9,962 bases of DNA from JBOGFC01 sp050742155 (lineage in GTDB: Bacteria; Actinomycetota; Acidimicrobiia; Spongiisociales; JALYHC01), in contig JBOGFC010000107.1 of the NCBI GenBank assembly GCA_050742155.1, forward strand, positions 1 to 9,962. The letters run 5' to 3'. Shown here piece by piece: positions 1 to 7,461 of the stretch. The position numbers and the translations under genes are program-made. Position 1 is the stretch's first letter, and the number at the start of each line of letters is the position of its first letter. The notes under the pieces were generated by a model, which made no database searches, was not told the origin of the DNA, and saw only the letters and a program-made list of their open reading frames with translations.

Positions 1-1236
1 GACTGGTATCGGGACATGACCCATCACGGCGGGATCGTCTCTACCTTCTGGGCGAACTGGTACGACATGCAGGTCAAGACCGTGCAGCACGGGGTGGGTG
101 ACCGGGGTTTCCGCAACCCCCACGGCGGGGAGGCCGTGGCCGGACCCGAGACCGCCGGCGACGAGGAGCTGGCCGAGCGCCGCTGTGACTTCGGCGGGGA
201 GATCCGCTCCCACTCCCTCGACGACGATTATCACCGGCAGCGTTCGCCGGACTGGTCCAAGGTCACCGTGCCGTTCCTCTCCGCCGGGAACTGGGGCGGC
301 CACGGCCTCCATCTGCGGGGGAACGTGGAGGCCTACGTGCGAGCCGGCTCACGGCAGAAGTGGCTGGAGCTGCACGGCCTGGAGCACTGGACCCACTACT
401 ACACCGACTACGGATGGCGGATCCAGAAGCGCTTTTTCGACCACTTCCTCAAGGGCGTCGACAACGGCTGGCCGGCCCAACCGCCGGTGCGGATCCAGGT
501 CCGCAAGGCGGACGGGAGCTTCGAGGAGCGGCCGGAGAGCGAGTGGCCCCTGGGACGGACGCGCTGGACCAAGCTCTACCTGGACGCCGAGAGCCGCACC
601 CTGGCGCCCGAGCCGGCCCCATCGGCCGGGCGGGCCACCTATCGGGCCATGGCCGGCGGGACCACCTTCTCCACCTCCCCGCTGGCCCAGGAGACCGAGA
701 TCACCGGACCGGTGGCGGCCAAGCTGTTCGTCTCGTCCTCCACCGCCGACGCCGACCTCTTCCTCGTCCTAGGGCTCCTCGATCGGGAGGGACGAGAGGT
801 GGTGTTCCAGGGGGCGATCGACCCTCATGCCCCGCTCGGGCAGGGATGGCTGCGCGCCTCACACCGGGCGCTCGACCCGGAGCTCACCACAGAGTGCCGC
901 CCCTACCACACCCACGATCGGGTCGAACCCCTGGTGCCCGGCTCGGTCTACGAGCTGGACGTGGAGATCTGGCCGACCTCGATCGTGGCGCCGTCCGGCT
1001 TCCGAATCGCCCTGACCGTGCAGGGGTCGGACTACGAGTGGGAGGGCGAGACGAGCGAGGCGAGGATCGCCAGCTTCAAGAACGAGCTGCGCGGCTCGGG
1101 GCCCTTCCTCCACGACGATCCCCGGGACCGGCCGGCCGACGTGTTCGGAGGCGAGGTCACCCTCCACACGGGGGACGAGCATCCCGCCTACCTGCTGCTG
1201 CCGGTGATCCCGGGGCAGGAGGGAGCAGTCGGATGA
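1..1236 (+). CDS. CocE/NonD-family (S15-like) acyl hydrolase, 5' end cut off by window
   Basis: The reading frame is open from base 1 and encodes 411 visible residues, so the true start lies upstream; the ATG at 16 is internal. The first residues (DWYRDMTHHGGI) and the following WYDMQVKTVQHG match the mid-part of the alpha/beta-hydrolase domain of CocE/NonD and X-Pro dipeptidyl-peptidase-like proteins. The SAGNWGGHGLHLRGN and KWLELHGLEHW segments are where the Asp/His part of the triad lies in this family. The nucleophilic serine would be upstream of the window and cannot be checked. From about residue 185 the protein becomes the C-terminal jelly-roll domain (WTKLYLDAE, then ITGPVAAKLFVSSSTADADLF and APSGFRIALTVQGSDYE). 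Members hydrolyse esters, amides or acyl-peptide bonds in the cytoplasm or outside the cell. The gene ends in an ATGA overlap with the alcohol dehydrogenase gene, so the two are probably translationally coupled. Family is secure; substrate is unknown. Confidence 0.88.
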   Translation, partial: DWYRDMTHHGGIVSTFWANWYDMQVKTVQHGVGDRGFRNPHGGEAVAGPETAGDEELAERRCDFGGEIRSHSLDDDYHRQRSPDWSKVTVPFLSAGNWGGHGLHLRGNVEAYVRAGSRQKWLELHGLEHWTHYYTDYGWRIQKRFFDHFLKGVDNGWPAQPPVRIQVRKADGSFEERPESEWPLGRTRWTKLYLDAESRTLAPEPAPSAGRATYRAMAGGTTFSTSPLAQETEITGPVAAKLFVSSSTADADLFLVLGLLDREGREVVFQGAIDPHAPLGQGWLRASHRALDPELTTECRPYHTHDRVEPLVPGSVYELDVEIWPTSIVAPSGFRIALTVQGSDYEWEGETSEARIASFKNELRGSGPFLHDDPRDRPADVFGGEVTLHTGDEHPAYLLLPVIPGQEGAVG

Positions 1237-2258
1237 AAGCGGTCGTGATGAGAGGCCCCCACCGGCTGGCCGTTGAGGAGATCGCCGACCCCCGCCCGGA
1301 GGGCAGGGCGCTGGTCGCCGTGGAGACCGGGGGCCTGTGCGGCACTGACCTGAAGATCCTCTCCGGCGCCATCCCGGTGCGCTGCCCGTTGGTGATGGGC
1401 CACGAGGTGGTGGGAAGGGTCGTCAAGGCGGGCGAGCTTGGCCTGGTGGTGGAGGGCACCCGGGTTCTGGTCGATCCCGGCCTGGCCTGCCGCTGGTGTC
1501 GTCCATGCCGGGCCGACCGACCCAATCTGTGCCCCAACGGGGCGCTCATGGGTCGCGACGTCGACGGCGGCTTCGCCGAGCTCGTGGCGGTCGACGAGCT
1601 CCAGCTCCATCCGATTCCCGAGCACCTCCCGGTCGCCGAGGCCGCCCTCCTGCAGGTGCTGGCCACCTGCGTGCACGCCCAGACGCTGGTCGACGTCTTT
1701 CCCGGCGATCCGGCGGCGGTGATGGGGTTGGGGGTCTCCGGCCTGCTGCACCTCCAGCTGCTGCGCGCCCGGGGGGCCGGAACGATCCTCGGCATCACCC
1801 GATCCGCCTGGAAGCGCCAACTGGCGCTGGAGCTGGGAGCCACCGCCGTTGCCGCTCCGGAGGAGGCGGCCGAGGTGGCCCGACAGCTCGGCGACGGAGC
1901 GAGGCCCCGGCTGGTGGTTGAGTCGGTGGGGGAGCCCGAGACGCTCGGGCGATGTGTGGAGCTGGCCGCCCCGGGCGGAACCATCCTGGCCTTCGGGACC
2001 GTGACCGCCGATCAGGTCTCTGGGTTTCCGTTCTACGAGCTCTACTACAAAGAGCTCGAGCTGGTGAGCAGTCGGGCGGCCCGTCCTCGTGACTACGCCC
2101 GGGCGGTAGAACTGGTCGCCCAGGGAACGCTCCGGCTGGCGCCCCTCTGGAGCAGGAGCTTCCCGCTGGCCGAAGCCCGGCGGGCCTTCGAGGTGCTGAT
2201 GGACGCCGGCTCGGCGGACCTGAAGGTCACGCTCGAGAATGATCCCGTTCTTGCGTGA
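1233..2258 (+). CDS. Zinc-dependent medium-chain alcohol dehydrogenase (MDR family)
   Basis: This encodes a 341-residue NAD(P)-dependent dehydrogenase of the threonine/sorbitol dehydrogenase type. The catalytic zinc site is visible as Cys36 (LCGTD) and His57-Glu58 (GHE). The structural zinc lobe has all four cysteines, Cys86, Cys89, Cys92 and Cys100. The Rossmann nucleotide loop is Gly165-x-Gly167-x-x-Gly170. At the place where sorbitol and threonine dehydrogenases usually carry a Glu-Pro zinc ligand, this protein has Gln141-Val, with Cys146 close by, so the third catalytic ligand may differ. The start at 1233 is supported by a strong GGAGGGAG ribosome binding site at 1218-1225, seven bases upstream, inside the end of the hydrolase gene. 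The gene is probably cotranscribed with both neighbours and would oxidise a hydroxyl-bearing intermediate released by the hydrolase or used by the pathway. The substrate cannot be read from sequence. Confidence 0.92.
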   Translation: MKAVVMRGPHRLAVEEIADPRPEGRALVAVETGGLCGTDLKILSGAIPVRCPLVMGHEVVGRVVKAGELGLVVEGTRVLVDPGLACRWCRPCRADRPNLCPNGALMGRDVDGGFAELVAVDELQLHPIPEHLPVAEAALLQVLATCVHAQTLVDVFPGDPAAVMGLGVSGLLHLQLLRARGAGTILGITRSAWKRQLALELGATAVAAPEEAAEVARQLGDGARPRLVVESVGEPETLGRCVELAAPGGTILAFGTVTADQVSGFPFYELYYKELELVSSRAARPRDYARAVELVAQGTLRLAPLWSRSFPLAEARRAFEVLMDAGSADLKVTLENDPVLA

Positions 2259-2310
2259 GTTCCGGGCCGCCGGCGGGCTATTTCACACGCAAGAAGCGTG
2301 GGGGGTTCTT
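2248..2310 (+). promoter_or_regulatory. Overlapping inverted repeats at ADH / hydroxyacid dehydrogenase junction
   Basis: The last bases of the ADH gene, TTCTTGCGTG (2248-2257), are perfectly complementary over 10 bp to CACGCAAGAA (2286-2295). The second arm can instead pair in two other ways: CACGC (2286-2290) with GCGTG (2296-2300), and AAGAA (2291-2295) with TTCTT (2306-2310). The last pairing would place the G-rich ribosome binding site (GGGGGG, 2300-2305) of the next gene in a loop. These structures are mutually exclusive, as in a translational switch or attenuator; the first repeat could equally be a protein operator. No T-tract follows, so it is not a classical terminator. The complementarity is directly visible; a regulatory role is inference. 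Confidence 0.4.
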
Positions 2311-2312
2311 AC

Positions 2313-3269
2313 ATGAGCAGATTCCAGGTGGTCGTCACCGACCAGGTCTTCCCGAGCGTCGAGCTGGAGCGCGGCATGCTGGCCGATATCGAGGCCGAGC
2401 TGACGGTCGCCGCAGGAGGGCTGGACGAGGTCCTGCAGCTGGCCCAAGATGCCGACGGCCTGCTGAACACCTATCTGCCTCTCGACGCGGCCGCCATCGG
2501 TCGCCTGCGACGATGCCGGATCATCGCTCGCTACGGGATCGGGGTCGACAACATCGACCTGGAGGCGGCCGCCGAGGCCGGGATCGTGGTCACCAACGTG
2601 CCCGACTACTGCGTGGAGGAGGTGGTCGCCCACACGCTCGCCCTCCTCCTGGGCCTCCATCGCAAGATCGTGGAGGCCGATGCCGCGGTCAGGGAGGGAC
2701 GCTGGACCGTGGAGGCCGTCCGTCCGATCCCTCGCCTGAGCGAGCTGACGGTGGGCCTGGTCGGCTTCGGAAAGATCGCCCGGCGGGTAGCCGCTGCGCT
2801 GGCCGGGCTGGGCGTATCGCTCCAGGTCCACGACCCCTACGTGGCGCCGGGTCCGGATGGGCCGCCGCTGGTAGAGCTGGACGAGCTGCTCCGCTCCTCG
2901 GACGTCGTCTCGGTCCACGCCCCGCTGACTCCCCAGACCCGCGGGCTCATCGGTAAGCCGCAGCTCGAGATGATGCCGGCTCACGGACTGCTGGTGAACA
3001 CCTCCCGCGGTCCCCTCGTCGTGCTCGACGACCTGATCGAGGCCCTGCGCGCCGGCACCATCGCCGGGGCGGCTCTAGACGTGTTCGACGCCGAGCCCCT
3101 CGATCCGGAGAGGATCCGCGGCGTTCCCCACCTCATCACCACGCCGCACATCGCCTACTACTCAGAGGCCGCCATCCGCGAATCGCAGCGCAAGGCGGCC
3201 ACCCAGGTCGTCAAGGTCCTCACCGGTGGGGAGCCCGACTATCCGGTCGGCCCGGCGGTGAGCGGCTGA
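2313..3269 (+). CDS. D-2-hydroxyacid dehydrogenase (CtBP/phosphoglycerate dehydrogenase-like)
   Basis: This encodes 318 residues of an NAD-dependent D-isomer-specific 2-hydroxyacid dehydrogenase, which interconverts a 2-hydroxy acid and a 2-oxo acid in the cytoplasm. The N-terminal catalytic half includes ARYGIGVDNIDLEAA and VTNVPDYCVEEV, wording typical of the CtBP-like branch. The inserted Rossmann domain carries Gly151-Phe-Gly153-Lys-Ile-Ala156 and Asp174 (HDPY), which normally binds the NAD ribose. The catalytic triad is complete: Arg232 (NTSRGPLV), Glu261 (DAEPLD) and His279 (TPHIAYYSE). I chose the ATG at 2313 because a GGGGGG ribosome binding site ends seven bases before it; a GTG at 2298 would add five residues and has no better site. 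The gene follows the ADH after 54 bases and precedes the DRE-TIM gene by 46. No ACT domain is present, so it is not a feedback-controlled serine-pathway PGDH. Substrate is unassigned. Confidence 0.92.
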   Translation: MSRFQVVVTDQVFPSVELERGMLADIEAELTVAAGGLDEVLQLAQDADGLLNTYLPLDAAAIGRLRRCRIIARYGIGVDNIDLEAAAEAGIVVTNVPDYCVEEVVAHTLALLLGLHRKIVEADAAVREGRWTVEAVRPIPRLSELTVGLVGFGKIARRVAAALAGLGVSLQVHDPYVAPGPDGPPLVELDELLRSSDVVSVHAPLTPQTRGLIGKPQLEMMPAHGLLVNTSRGPLVVLDDLIEALRAGTIAGAALDVFDAEPLDPERIRGVPHLITTPHIAYYSEAAIRESQRKAATQVVKVLTGGEPDYPVGPAVSG

Positions 3270-3315
3270 CGTAAGATGCGCCGGGCCGGGGATAGAGCTG
3301 AGGCGGAGGACGGTG

Positions 3316-4545
3316 ATGACCGAGAATCCCGAGGAACGCTGGCGATCGGACCGCTGGTTCTCGAGTCCCTGGAACTTCCTGCCCGAGGTGACCGAGGGCT
3401 TCTCGCTGCCGGAACAGCTCGCCATCCATGACGTGACGCTCCGGGACGGCGAGCAGCAGGCCGGAGTCGAGTTCACCACCGAGGACAAGGTGCGCATCGC
3501 CGAAGCGCTGGCCGAGGCGGGGGTGCACCGCGTCGAGGCGGGACTGCCGGCGGTGTCCCCCGCCGACGAGGAGGCCGTCCGACAGATCGTCGACCTGGGG
3601 CTGCCGTCCGAGATCTACGCCTTCTCCCGCTGCATGGTGGACGACGTGAAGCGGGCCCTCGACTGCGGGGTCTCCGGCGTGGTGATGGAGATACCCTCCA
3701 GCCACCATCTCATCGAGCTGGCCTACCGGTGGCCGGTGGAGAAGGCCATCGAACTGTCCATCGAGGCGACCTCCTTCGCCCATGACCAGGGGCTGAAGGT
3801 CTCCTTCTTCCCCATCGACGCCACCCGGGCCGGGCTCGTGCAGTACTTGGACCTGATCTCCCGGGTCGCCGAGGAGGGGCACGTGGACGCGGTGGGGTTG
3901 GTCGACACCTTCGGTGTCCTCTCCCCGCACGCCGTGAGGCTGTTCGTGCGTAAGACCCGCCAGCGGTTGGGCGTCCCCTTGGAGACCCACTTCCACATGG
4001 ACTTCGGGCTGGGCGTGGCCAACACGATCATGGCCGTCGCCGAAGGGGTCGACGTCATCCAGACCACCGTCACCGGTCTCGGAGAGCGAGCCGGCAACAC
4101 CCCGATGGAGGAGACGGTGCTGGCCCTCCTCACCATGTACGGGGTGGAGACCGGCCTCCGCACCGAGCGATTCTTCGAGCTGTCCCGCTCGGTGATGGAG
4201 AGGGCCGGGGTGCGTCAGCCCTCCAACCGGCCCGTGGTGGGCGAGCGTCTCTTCAACGTGGAGTCCGGCATCATCGCCACGTGGGTCAACAACGTCGGCG
4301 AGAAGTACCTCACCGAGGCCTTCCCCTACCGACCCGAGCTCGTCGGCCAGCCGGCGCCCGAGATCGTGCTCGGCAAGGGCTCCGGGCTGGACTCGGTGGC
4401 CGTCTGGCTGGACCGGCACGGGCTCTCCGGCACCGCCGAGCAGATGCAGGCGATCCTCGACGAGGTCAAGGCCCGGTCGTTGGAGAAGAAGGGGCTGTTG
4501 CACGCGGAGGAGTTTCTGGCCATCGCCGAGCGGATCATCGGTTGA
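3316..4545 (+). CDS. DRE-TIM acyltransferase, homocitrate/isopropylmalate synthase-like, no regulatory domain
   Basis: This encodes 409 residues of the HMGL-like/LeuA-NifV family. The hallmark HDVTLRDGEQQAG is at residues 38-50, with Arg43 and metal-binding Asp44; the GEQ form is typical of Claisen-condensing synthases, not of HMG-CoA lyases. The second metal motif is His225-Phe-His227-Met228-Asp229-Phe-Gly, where most relatives have Asn instead of Met228. GLGERAGNTPMEE (254-266) follows, as in IPM and homocitrate synthases. The protein stops at a short helical tail, so it lacks the C-terminal leucine-type allosteric domain. An N-terminal extension of about 35 residues (two tryptophans at 9 and 14, one at 19) precedes the barrel. 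The expected reaction is condensation of an acyl-CoA with a 2-oxo acid. The ATG at 3316 is favoured over GTG 3313 because GGAGG at 3305-3309 is six bases away. Being next to a 2-hydroxyacid dehydrogenase suggests a shared oxo-acid intermediate. Confidence 0.88.
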   Translation: MTENPEERWRSDRWFSSPWNFLPEVTEGFSLPEQLAIHDVTLRDGEQQAGVEFTTEDKVRIAEALAEAGVHRVEAGLPAVSPADEEAVRQIVDLGLPSEIYAFSRCMVDDVKRALDCGVSGVVMEIPSSHHLIELAYRWPVEKAIELSIEATSFAHDQGLKVSFFPIDATRAGLVQYLDLISRVAEEGHVDAVGLVDTFGVLSPHAVRLFVRKTRQRLGVPLETHFHMDFGLGVANTIMAVAEGVDVIQTTVTGLGERAGNTPMEETVLALLTMYGVETGLRTERFFELSRSVMERAGVRQPSNRPVVGERLFNVESGIIATWVNNVGEKYLTEAFPYRPELVGQPAPEIVLGKGSGLDSVAVWLDRHGLSGTAEQMQAILDEVKARSLEKKGLLHAEEFLAIAERIIG

Positions 4546-4561
4546 GCGAGAGAGGAGCGGG

Positions 4562-5800
4562 ATGAAGGAGGCCTTCGGGGTCCTCGGCACCGACTGGAAG
4601 GAAGGCATCAACTGGGACCGGGTTCGCCGCCACCGGCTCAGCCGGGCCCGGGAGGCCATGCAGCGCCACGGCCTCGGGGCGCTGCTGGTCATGTACGACG
4701 AGAACGTTCGCTACGTGACCTCCACGCTCACCCCGGGCTGGAACCGGTTGAAGCCGGGCCTGCGCTACGCGGTGCTGGCGGAGGGCCAGGAGCCCATCCT
4801 CTACGAGCAAGGTGACATCGGCATCCACATCAGGAAGCACTCGCCCTGGATACCGGCCGAGAACGTGCGCCATTCCTATTCATGGATCAAGGGCGCCTCC
4901 GGCCCGGCCACCGACATGCAGGTCGAGAAGTTCACCAGGGCCCTTCTCGAGAACATGGAGGACGCCAGGGTGATGGACCGGCCGCTGGGCATCGACTTCA
5001 TCGACATCAACATGATGAAAGCGTTCCAGCGAGCCGGGATCGAGTGGACCGACGGGATGACCCCGATGATGGAGGCCCGCTCCATCAAGAGCCCGGACGA
5101 GCAGAACGCCCTCCGCATGGTCGGCTCGATCTGTGACGCCCTCCACTCCGAGTTCAGCCGGTTCCTCAGGCCCGGGCTGACCGAGAACGAGGTGGCCGCC
5201 TTCGGCTTCCAGTACCTGTACTCGATCCCGGGGATGGAGGACGTCGAGGACGTGATCGTCTCCTCCGGTCCCAACGCCTGGCCCAACTGGCGCAACTTCT
5301 CCGACCGCATCATCCGGCCGGGTGAGCTCGTGATCATCGACCTGGCCGCCCTGACGTGGAACGGCTACAAGTCCTGCGTCTACCGCACCTACTGCGTGGG
5401 CGGCCGGCCCACCGCCGAGATGAAGGAGTACTACGCCAAGGCGCTCGACTGGCTGGAGTCGTCCATCGCGGCGGTGCGTCCCGGCGTGACCACCGCCGAC
5501 ATCGCCAGCAAGTGGCCCTCGGCCAAGGAGGCCTGGGGATACGAGGAGGAGGACCAGGCGGCCGCCAACCTCTGGGGGCACGGGCTGGGACTGGCCCAAT
5601 ACGACCCGCCGGTGATCTCGAGGATCTGGTCGCTCGACCACCCCCAGGAGATCCAGGAGGGGATGGTGTTCGCCCTGGAGACCCAGCACGGGAAGGTCCA
5701 CGAGTTCGGCATGCGCCTGGAGGAGATGCTCATCGTCAACGAGTCGGGCAGCGAGCGGATCTCCACCTTCCCGATCGACGAGATCACCGTAGTGGACTGA
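4562..5800 (+). CDS. M24 (creatinase/prolidase-fold) protein with altered active site
   Basis: This encodes 412 residues with the two-domain layout of M24 proteins: a creatinase-like N-terminal domain (about 20-165, with LGALLVMYDENVRYVTS) and a pita-bread C-terminal domain (about 170-405, starting EARSIKSPDE). Aligning motifs by eye gives metal-ligand positions Asp260, Cys272 (normally Asp, in GYKSCVYRTY), His340 (GHGLGL), Glu373 (ALET) and Glu387 (RLEEM). The downstream histidine usual in GHGxGxxxHExP is Tyr347. Peptidases normally keep all of these, so this is more likely a non-peptidase member, as creatinase, ectoine hydrolase (DoeA/EutD) and the DMSP lyase DddP are; which reaction it does is not evident. 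There is no signal peptide. The start at 4562 follows an AGAGGAG site by four bases and lies 16 bases after the DRE-TIM gene, so both are in one operon. Confidence 0.85.
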   Translation: MKEAFGVLGTDWKEGINWDRVRRHRLSRAREAMQRHGLGALLVMYDENVRYVTSTLTPGWNRLKPGLRYAVLAEGQEPILYEQGDIGIHIRKHSPWIPAENVRHSYSWIKGASGPATDMQVEKFTRALLENMEDARVMDRPLGIDFIDINMMKAFQRAGIEWTDGMTPMMEARSIKSPDEQNALRMVGSICDALHSEFSRFLRPGLTENEVAAFGFQYLYSIPGMEDVEDVIVSSGPNAWPNWRNFSDRIIRPGELVIIDLAALTWNGYKSCVYRTYCVGGRPTAEMKEYYAKALDWLESSIAAVRPGVTTADIASKWPSAKEAWGYEEEDQAAANLWGHGLGLAQYDPPVISRIWSLDHPQEIQEGMVFALETQHGKVHEFGMRLEEMLIVNESGSERISTFPIDEITVVD

Positions 5801-5820
5801 TCGCGCCATCTCGCCGGGCG

Positions 5821-7461
5821 TTGATCCTCCTTACCGACGAGCGGGCATTGGACCCCGAGGTGGTCGGGCACAAGGCGGCCCGACTGGCCGCCGCTCGGCG
5901 GGCCGGGCTGCCGGTTCCCGACGGGTTCGTCGTGCCGGCCGAAGTCAGCCGGCCGGCCATGGCGCTCGGGAGCCGGCTGCTCGAGGAGGGTGGCAGCGGG
6001 AAGGCTCGCCTGGCCATCGCCCGCATGGAGCTCGATCCGGGCCTGGTGGAGACGCTGGAAGGGGCCGGCCGGGGGCTGGGAGGCCGGCTGGCGGTGCGCT
6101 CTTCCACTCGGGTGGAGGTCACGTCTCACTGGGCGGGCGCCTTCTCCTCCTACCTGGGAATCGGTCCGGAGGAGATGGCGGTGGCTCTCCGGGGATGCTG
6201 GGCGTCGGCCTTCACCGTCGATGCGTTGGGACGAGCGGCGCGGGTGGGATTGAGCCCGGGCACGATTCCCATCGCCGCTTTGGTACAAGCGGAGCTGGAG
6301 CCGGCGGCGGGGGGAAAGACCGAGCTGCATGGAGACGGGGGGGTGGTGGTGACGGGAACGTCCGGATCGCCCGCCGCCCTCATGTCCGGCTGGGAGCGGG
6401 GCTGGCGAGTGCGGGTGGGCTCGAATGCAGTGGACGGGGACGCCGCACTCATGAAGAGCGTCAGCCTCGGCGAGCTGGCCGAGCTCGCCCGGGCTCTGCA
6501 CCAGGCGACCGGGGATGATCTGCTCGAGTGGATCTGGTCGGGCGAAGGTCCGTTCATCGTGCAGTGTGGCCGGCGCCCCCGCCCCGCTGAGCCTCCACCA
6601 CGGAGCATCCCGGACGGCCTCACACTGGAAATGGCCCGCCGGGTGGCCCGCCTGGCGGTCCGCTTCCCAGGTCCCCTAGGCGAAGAGCTGGTCCTGCCCT
6701 GGGCGCTGGGACTCGAGGTGATCCCCGAGGCCGAGTCCATCCGCTCGCTCACCGGTGCGGCCGCCGCCCTGGCCGAGGCGGAGAACCTGGTCGGGCACTT
6801 GGCCGCCGGCACCTGGGGCCTCCCCCCGGTTCGTGCCAGGCGGGCGGCCCGCTCGACGATCGGCTCGCTGCACGGGCCGCGCCCGGGCGCAGCCCTGCGG
6901 CGTCTGGAGGGTTTACGGCCGGCCGACCTCCCATCGATGCGGAGGCTGCTGGCTCACCTGAACGGAGTGGCGGACTTCCTGGTCGGCCGGGACGTCCTCC
7001 CCTCCCGACAGTCGCTGTGGAGCCTCTCCCTGGCCGAAGTCCGCCGGGTGCTGACCGATGAGGCGCCTACACCTCTCCGTACCTCCCGATCGGGTCCCGG
7101 GCCGTGGGAGCCGTTCCTGTTCGGCGTGGCCTCGGCTTTCGGAGACCATCTCGAAGGGATCCCCGCCTCGTCGGGGATGGGGGCCGGACCGCTCCGGCGA
7201 GTGGACGATCCAGAGGCGCGGCCCGGGCCGGGTCCGAGGAGCGTCCTGGCGATCGACGTGCCCCTCCCCCGGGTGGCGCCTCTCCTCTGGGACGCCGCCG
7301 GATTGGTCTGCGCGGGAGGCGGTCCGGCGGCCCACCTCTTCGACGTGGCCCGCTCGCTGGTAGTGCCGGCCCTGGCCGGCTGCGATCACAGCGGCATCCC
7401 CGACGGCGCCCTCGTGGCGGTCGACGGAGCCGCCGGATCGGCCCATTGGGTCCGGCTCTGA
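5821..7461 (+). CDS. Compact PEP-synthase/PPDK-like dikinase (ATP-grasp plus phosphohistidine domain)
   Basis: From the TTG at 5821 this encodes 546 residues. The N-terminal part is the PEP/pyruvate-binding ATP-grasp domain: Lys18 in VGHKAARLAAARRAGLPVP, Arg93 in LAVRSST, the WAGAFSSYLGI segment, then Glu236 (LLEWIW) and Gln248 (FIVQCGRRP). The usual glycine-rich GLGE segment is not recognisable. The C-terminal part (about 470-546) is a swivelling phosphohistidine domain with AGGGPAAHLFDVARSLVVPALAG and catalytic His505. Between them lie about 200 residues I do not recognise, and no PEP-binding TIM barrel follows, whereas PEP synthases run to roughly 800 residues. The order ATP-grasp, middle domain, His domain resembles rifampin phosphotransferase, but this protein is much shorter. 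I infer that it transfers phosphate from ATP through His505 to a small molecule. The start is uncertain: no good ribosome binding site is seen and coupling to the M24 stop 20 bases upstream is likely. Confidence 0.78.
   Translation: MILLTDERALDPEVVGHKAARLAAARRAGLPVPDGFVVPAEVSRPAMALGSRLLEEGGSGKARLAIARMELDPGLVETLEGAGRGLGGRLAVRSSTRVEVTSHWAGAFSSYLGIGPEEMAVALRGCWASAFTVDALGRAARVGLSPGTIPIAALVQAELEPAAGGKTELHGDGGVVVTGTSGSPAALMSGWERGWRVRVGSNAVDGDAALMKSVSLGELAELARALHQATGDDLLEWIWSGEGPFIVQCGRRPRPAEPPPRSIPDGLTLEMARRVARLAVRFPGPLGEELVLPWALGLEVIPEAESIRSLTGAAAALAEAENLVGHLAAGTWGLPPVRARRAARSTIGSLHGPRPGAALRRLEGLRPADLPSMRRLLAHLNGVADFLVGRDVLPSRQSLWSLSLAEVRRVLTDEAPTPLRTSRSGPGPWEPFLFGVASAFGDHLEGIPASSGMGAGPLRRVDDPEARPGPGPRSVLAIDVPLPRVAPLLWDAAGLVCAGGGPAAHLFDVARSLVVPALAGCDHSGIPDGALVAVDGAAGSAHWVRL

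Noticed and set aside
360..1232. In-frame extension of the alcohol dehydrogenase upstream of 1233
   Set aside because: The extension is Arg/Gly/Pro-rich noise out of frame with the hydrolase domain; the ATG at 1233 has a strong ribosome binding site and gives the usual length for the family.
2267..2276. CCGCCGGCGG palindrome in the ADH/hydroxyacid dehydrogenase gap
   Set aside because: Short self-complementary G/C words are expected by chance at this base composition; it is also inside the loop of the longer repeat.
3272..3277. TAAGAT as a -10 box for an internal promoter before the DRE-TIM gene
   Set aside because: No acceptable -35 lies 16-18 bases upstream, and the gene already has a good ribosome binding site within an operon.
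3220..4692. A 490-codon open frame on the minus strand opposite the DRE-TIM gene
   Set aside because: It is a frame shadow: its product is low in complexity with repeated Gly/Asp/His/Val runs, has no domain pattern, and lies opposite a gene with full catalytic motifs.
4562..5800. Assigning the M24 gene as the DMSP lyase DddP or as ectoine hydrolase
   Set aside because: It shares the M24 fold and general motif order, but the ligand pattern differs (Cys272, Tyr347) and no DMSP or ectoine genes are nearby, so a named assignment would be a guess.
5356..5820. In-frame extension of the dikinase into the M24 gene
   Set aside because: The translated extension is Arg/Gly-rich shadow of the M24 gene; recognisable domain sequence begins only after 5821.
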